From assembly GCF_023707985.1 (NCBI RefSeq), contig NZ_BRCF01000001.1, positions 121,967 to 185,966 on the forward strand: a stretch of DNA of 64,000 nt, in the 5' to 3' direction. Position numbers and translations under genes: made by a program. Every line of letters begins with the position of its first letter. The stretch's first letter is position 1. This document shows, piece by piece, positions 63,093-64,000 of the stretch. The stretch is from Sporosarcina sp. NCCP-2716 (GTDB lineage: Bacteria > Bacillota > Bacilli > Bacillales_A > Planococcaceae). The notes below the pieces were generated by a model. It saw nothing but the letters and a program-made list of their open reading frames with translations, had not been told where the DNA came from and ran no database searches.

Positions 63093-64000
63093 TCAGCCTT
63101 CCATGATCGGCGGCGTCCTGTAGTCCAGGCCGATGAGCGGCTCCAGCGGGTCGATCCCGAAAGCATAACTGTCGGAGACACGGGCGGAGAGCCTGGCCGC
63201 TGCACTGTCGTGCGAAGCGAGCCGGCTGACTGCAGGCAGCGTCATGTCTTCCTTATGGAGCTTCAGATAGCGCCGCCCTGCAGGTGTCGCCCCGAGGATC
63301 CTCAGGTGATCGGGGGCAGCTGCTTCGTCACGCATGTCCTTCGTGACGCCGGTATAGATATGGGTCAGCATCCTCTGCAGGCGCGTCCACGTATACCGTT
63401 TCGACTTTACCCTGGCCATGAACGACGGAAAGTCCCCGGAAGTCTTGGCTGCCTTGAAGAATGCATTCTCGAGCCCTTCCGCCACGTCCGCAATGCGGGC
63501 GAGTTCCACCGGTCCGCTGCGGAGGATCTGGAAACGCAGCTGGGGATAGAACCGTTCCCAGCTGCCGAAATGATTGCGGCTGCCGAGCCAGGTGCTTAAC
63601 GCTCCGTATGTCGCGTCCGGCACGAACGGCCGGATGCTTTCCAGCGGGCTGCCTGCTGCCGGCCGGCTGAATATCTCTTTCCGGATGCCCGTTGCGCTTG
63701 CAATGCGGGAGTGGACGGAAATGTCGTCATAGTAACCGGCGCCGAGTCGCTGTACGGTGAAGGGCGTCATGGCAGACCCGATTGCGGCTGCCGCCTCCAT
63801 ATAATGAAAGCCCAGAATGTTGTTGGGTTTCGACAGATCGACCGTGGATGTCTCGTCCTGATGCTTCCGGACAAGTGATTCATACGCTTCGTTGAGCGCT
63901 TTCGGATAACTGATGCCGGTCCTGACGGCTGCCCGGACAGCCTCTTCGTATTTAGGACGCACCGCGCGCAGACGTTCCATCGTCTCCCGGAACGGTCCGA
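63093..64000 (-). CDS. tmcAL: tRNA(Met) cytidine acetate ligase TmcAL (YlbM), partial
   Basis: The C-terminal 300 or so residues of YlbM/TmcAL, which activates acetate with ATP and transfers it to cytidine 34 of elongator tRNA-Met. Recognised by ALNEAYESLVRKH-type helices, NILGFHYMEAA, SATGIRKEIF and KSKRYTWTRLQRMLTHI. The frame is open to the window edge, so the N-terminal HxGH-type nucleotidyltransferase part lies beyond 64000. Position next to ylbL is conserved. Confidence 0.88.
   Translation of the reverse strand, partial: GPFRETMERLRAVRPKYEEAVRAAVRTGISYPKALNEAYESLVRKHQDETSTVDLSKPNNILGFHYMEAAAAIGSAMTPFTVQRLGAGYYDDISVHSRIASATGIRKEIFSRPAAGSPLESIRPFVPDATYGALSTWLGSRNHFGSWERFYPQLRFQILRSGPVELARIADVAEGLENAFFKAAKTSGDFPSFMARVKSKRYTWTRLQRMLTHIYTGVTKDMRDEAAAPDHLRILGATPAGRRYLKLHKEDMTLPAVSRLASHDSAAARLSARVSDSYAFGIDPLEPLIGLDYRTPPIMEG

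Overview
This 64 kb window is a chromosomal segment of a Gram-positive member of the Bacillales. Gene order from about 24.5 kb to the right edge follows the Bacillus subtilis block ktrC-rnjA-rpoY-def-ykyA-pdhABCD-yktA-yktB-ykzI-suhB-ylaF-typA-ylaH-ylaI-ylaN-ftsW-pycA-ctaA/ctaBCDEFG-ylbC-ricF-ylbG-rsmD-coaD-ylbJ-ylbL-ylbM. The left part carries the ykwC/ykyB/fadH/ykuL/ccpC and ykuU/ykuV groups of the same genome. Shine-Dalgarno sites are strong, TTG and GTG starts are frequent, and GC content is high for Bacillales (about 55% where I counted a line). A GC-rich relative of the Planococcaceae would fit, but this is an inference. No IS element, prophage, rRNA or tRNA gene was seen.

Layout. 1-251: a tandem array with a strict 52-bp period and palindromic boundaries; a sister array lies at 17954-18205. 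0.4-4.6 kb: a beta-hydroxyacid dehydrogenase, YkyB, FadH behind a FadR-type operator, the c-di-AMP receptor DarB and the citrate-responsive regulator CcpC. 4.6-16.7 kb: a tightly overlapping eight-gene operon (large exported membrane protein, ABC ATPase, ABC permease, low-complexity membrane protein, MoxR AAA+ ATPase, DUF58, BatA-like protein, double-vWA protein). 16.7-22.6 kb: an MFS exporter and a polyamine uptake operon potABCD led by its probable regulator. 22.8-25.2 kb: a Cys-rich small protein, a peroxiredoxin with its thioredoxin-like partner, and KtrC. 25.2-28 kb: RNase J1, RNA polymerase epsilon, a free-standing 23-codon cationic peptide gene with a consensus promoter, and peptide deformylase. 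28-34 kb: YkyA and the pyruvate dehydrogenase operon. 34-41 kb: small conserved proteins, SuhB, TypA, YlaN and FtsW. 41-52 kb: pyruvate carboxylase, heme A and heme O synthesis, and caa3 oxidase. 52-64 kb: membrane and CAP-domain proteins, a divergent pair made of an ACT-less aspartokinase and a MurE-type ligase with the meso-DAP motif, RicF, a degenerate GDPD protein, RsmD, CoaD, YlbJ-like, YlbL and a TmcAL gene cut by the window edge.

How it fits together. Most of the window is central metabolism and housekeeping: pyruvate enters acetyl-CoA (pdh) or oxaloacetate (pycA), CcpC adjusts the TCA branch, and electrons leave through the caa3 oxidase, whose heme A is made by CtaB and CtaA. DarB, KtrC and PycA are all linked to c-di-AMP signalling in related bacteria. 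The least explained elements are the two 52-bp arrays, the 23-aa peptide unit, the MurE/aspartokinase pair (a possible separate meso-DAP peptidoglycan branch) and the MoxR/vWA operon.
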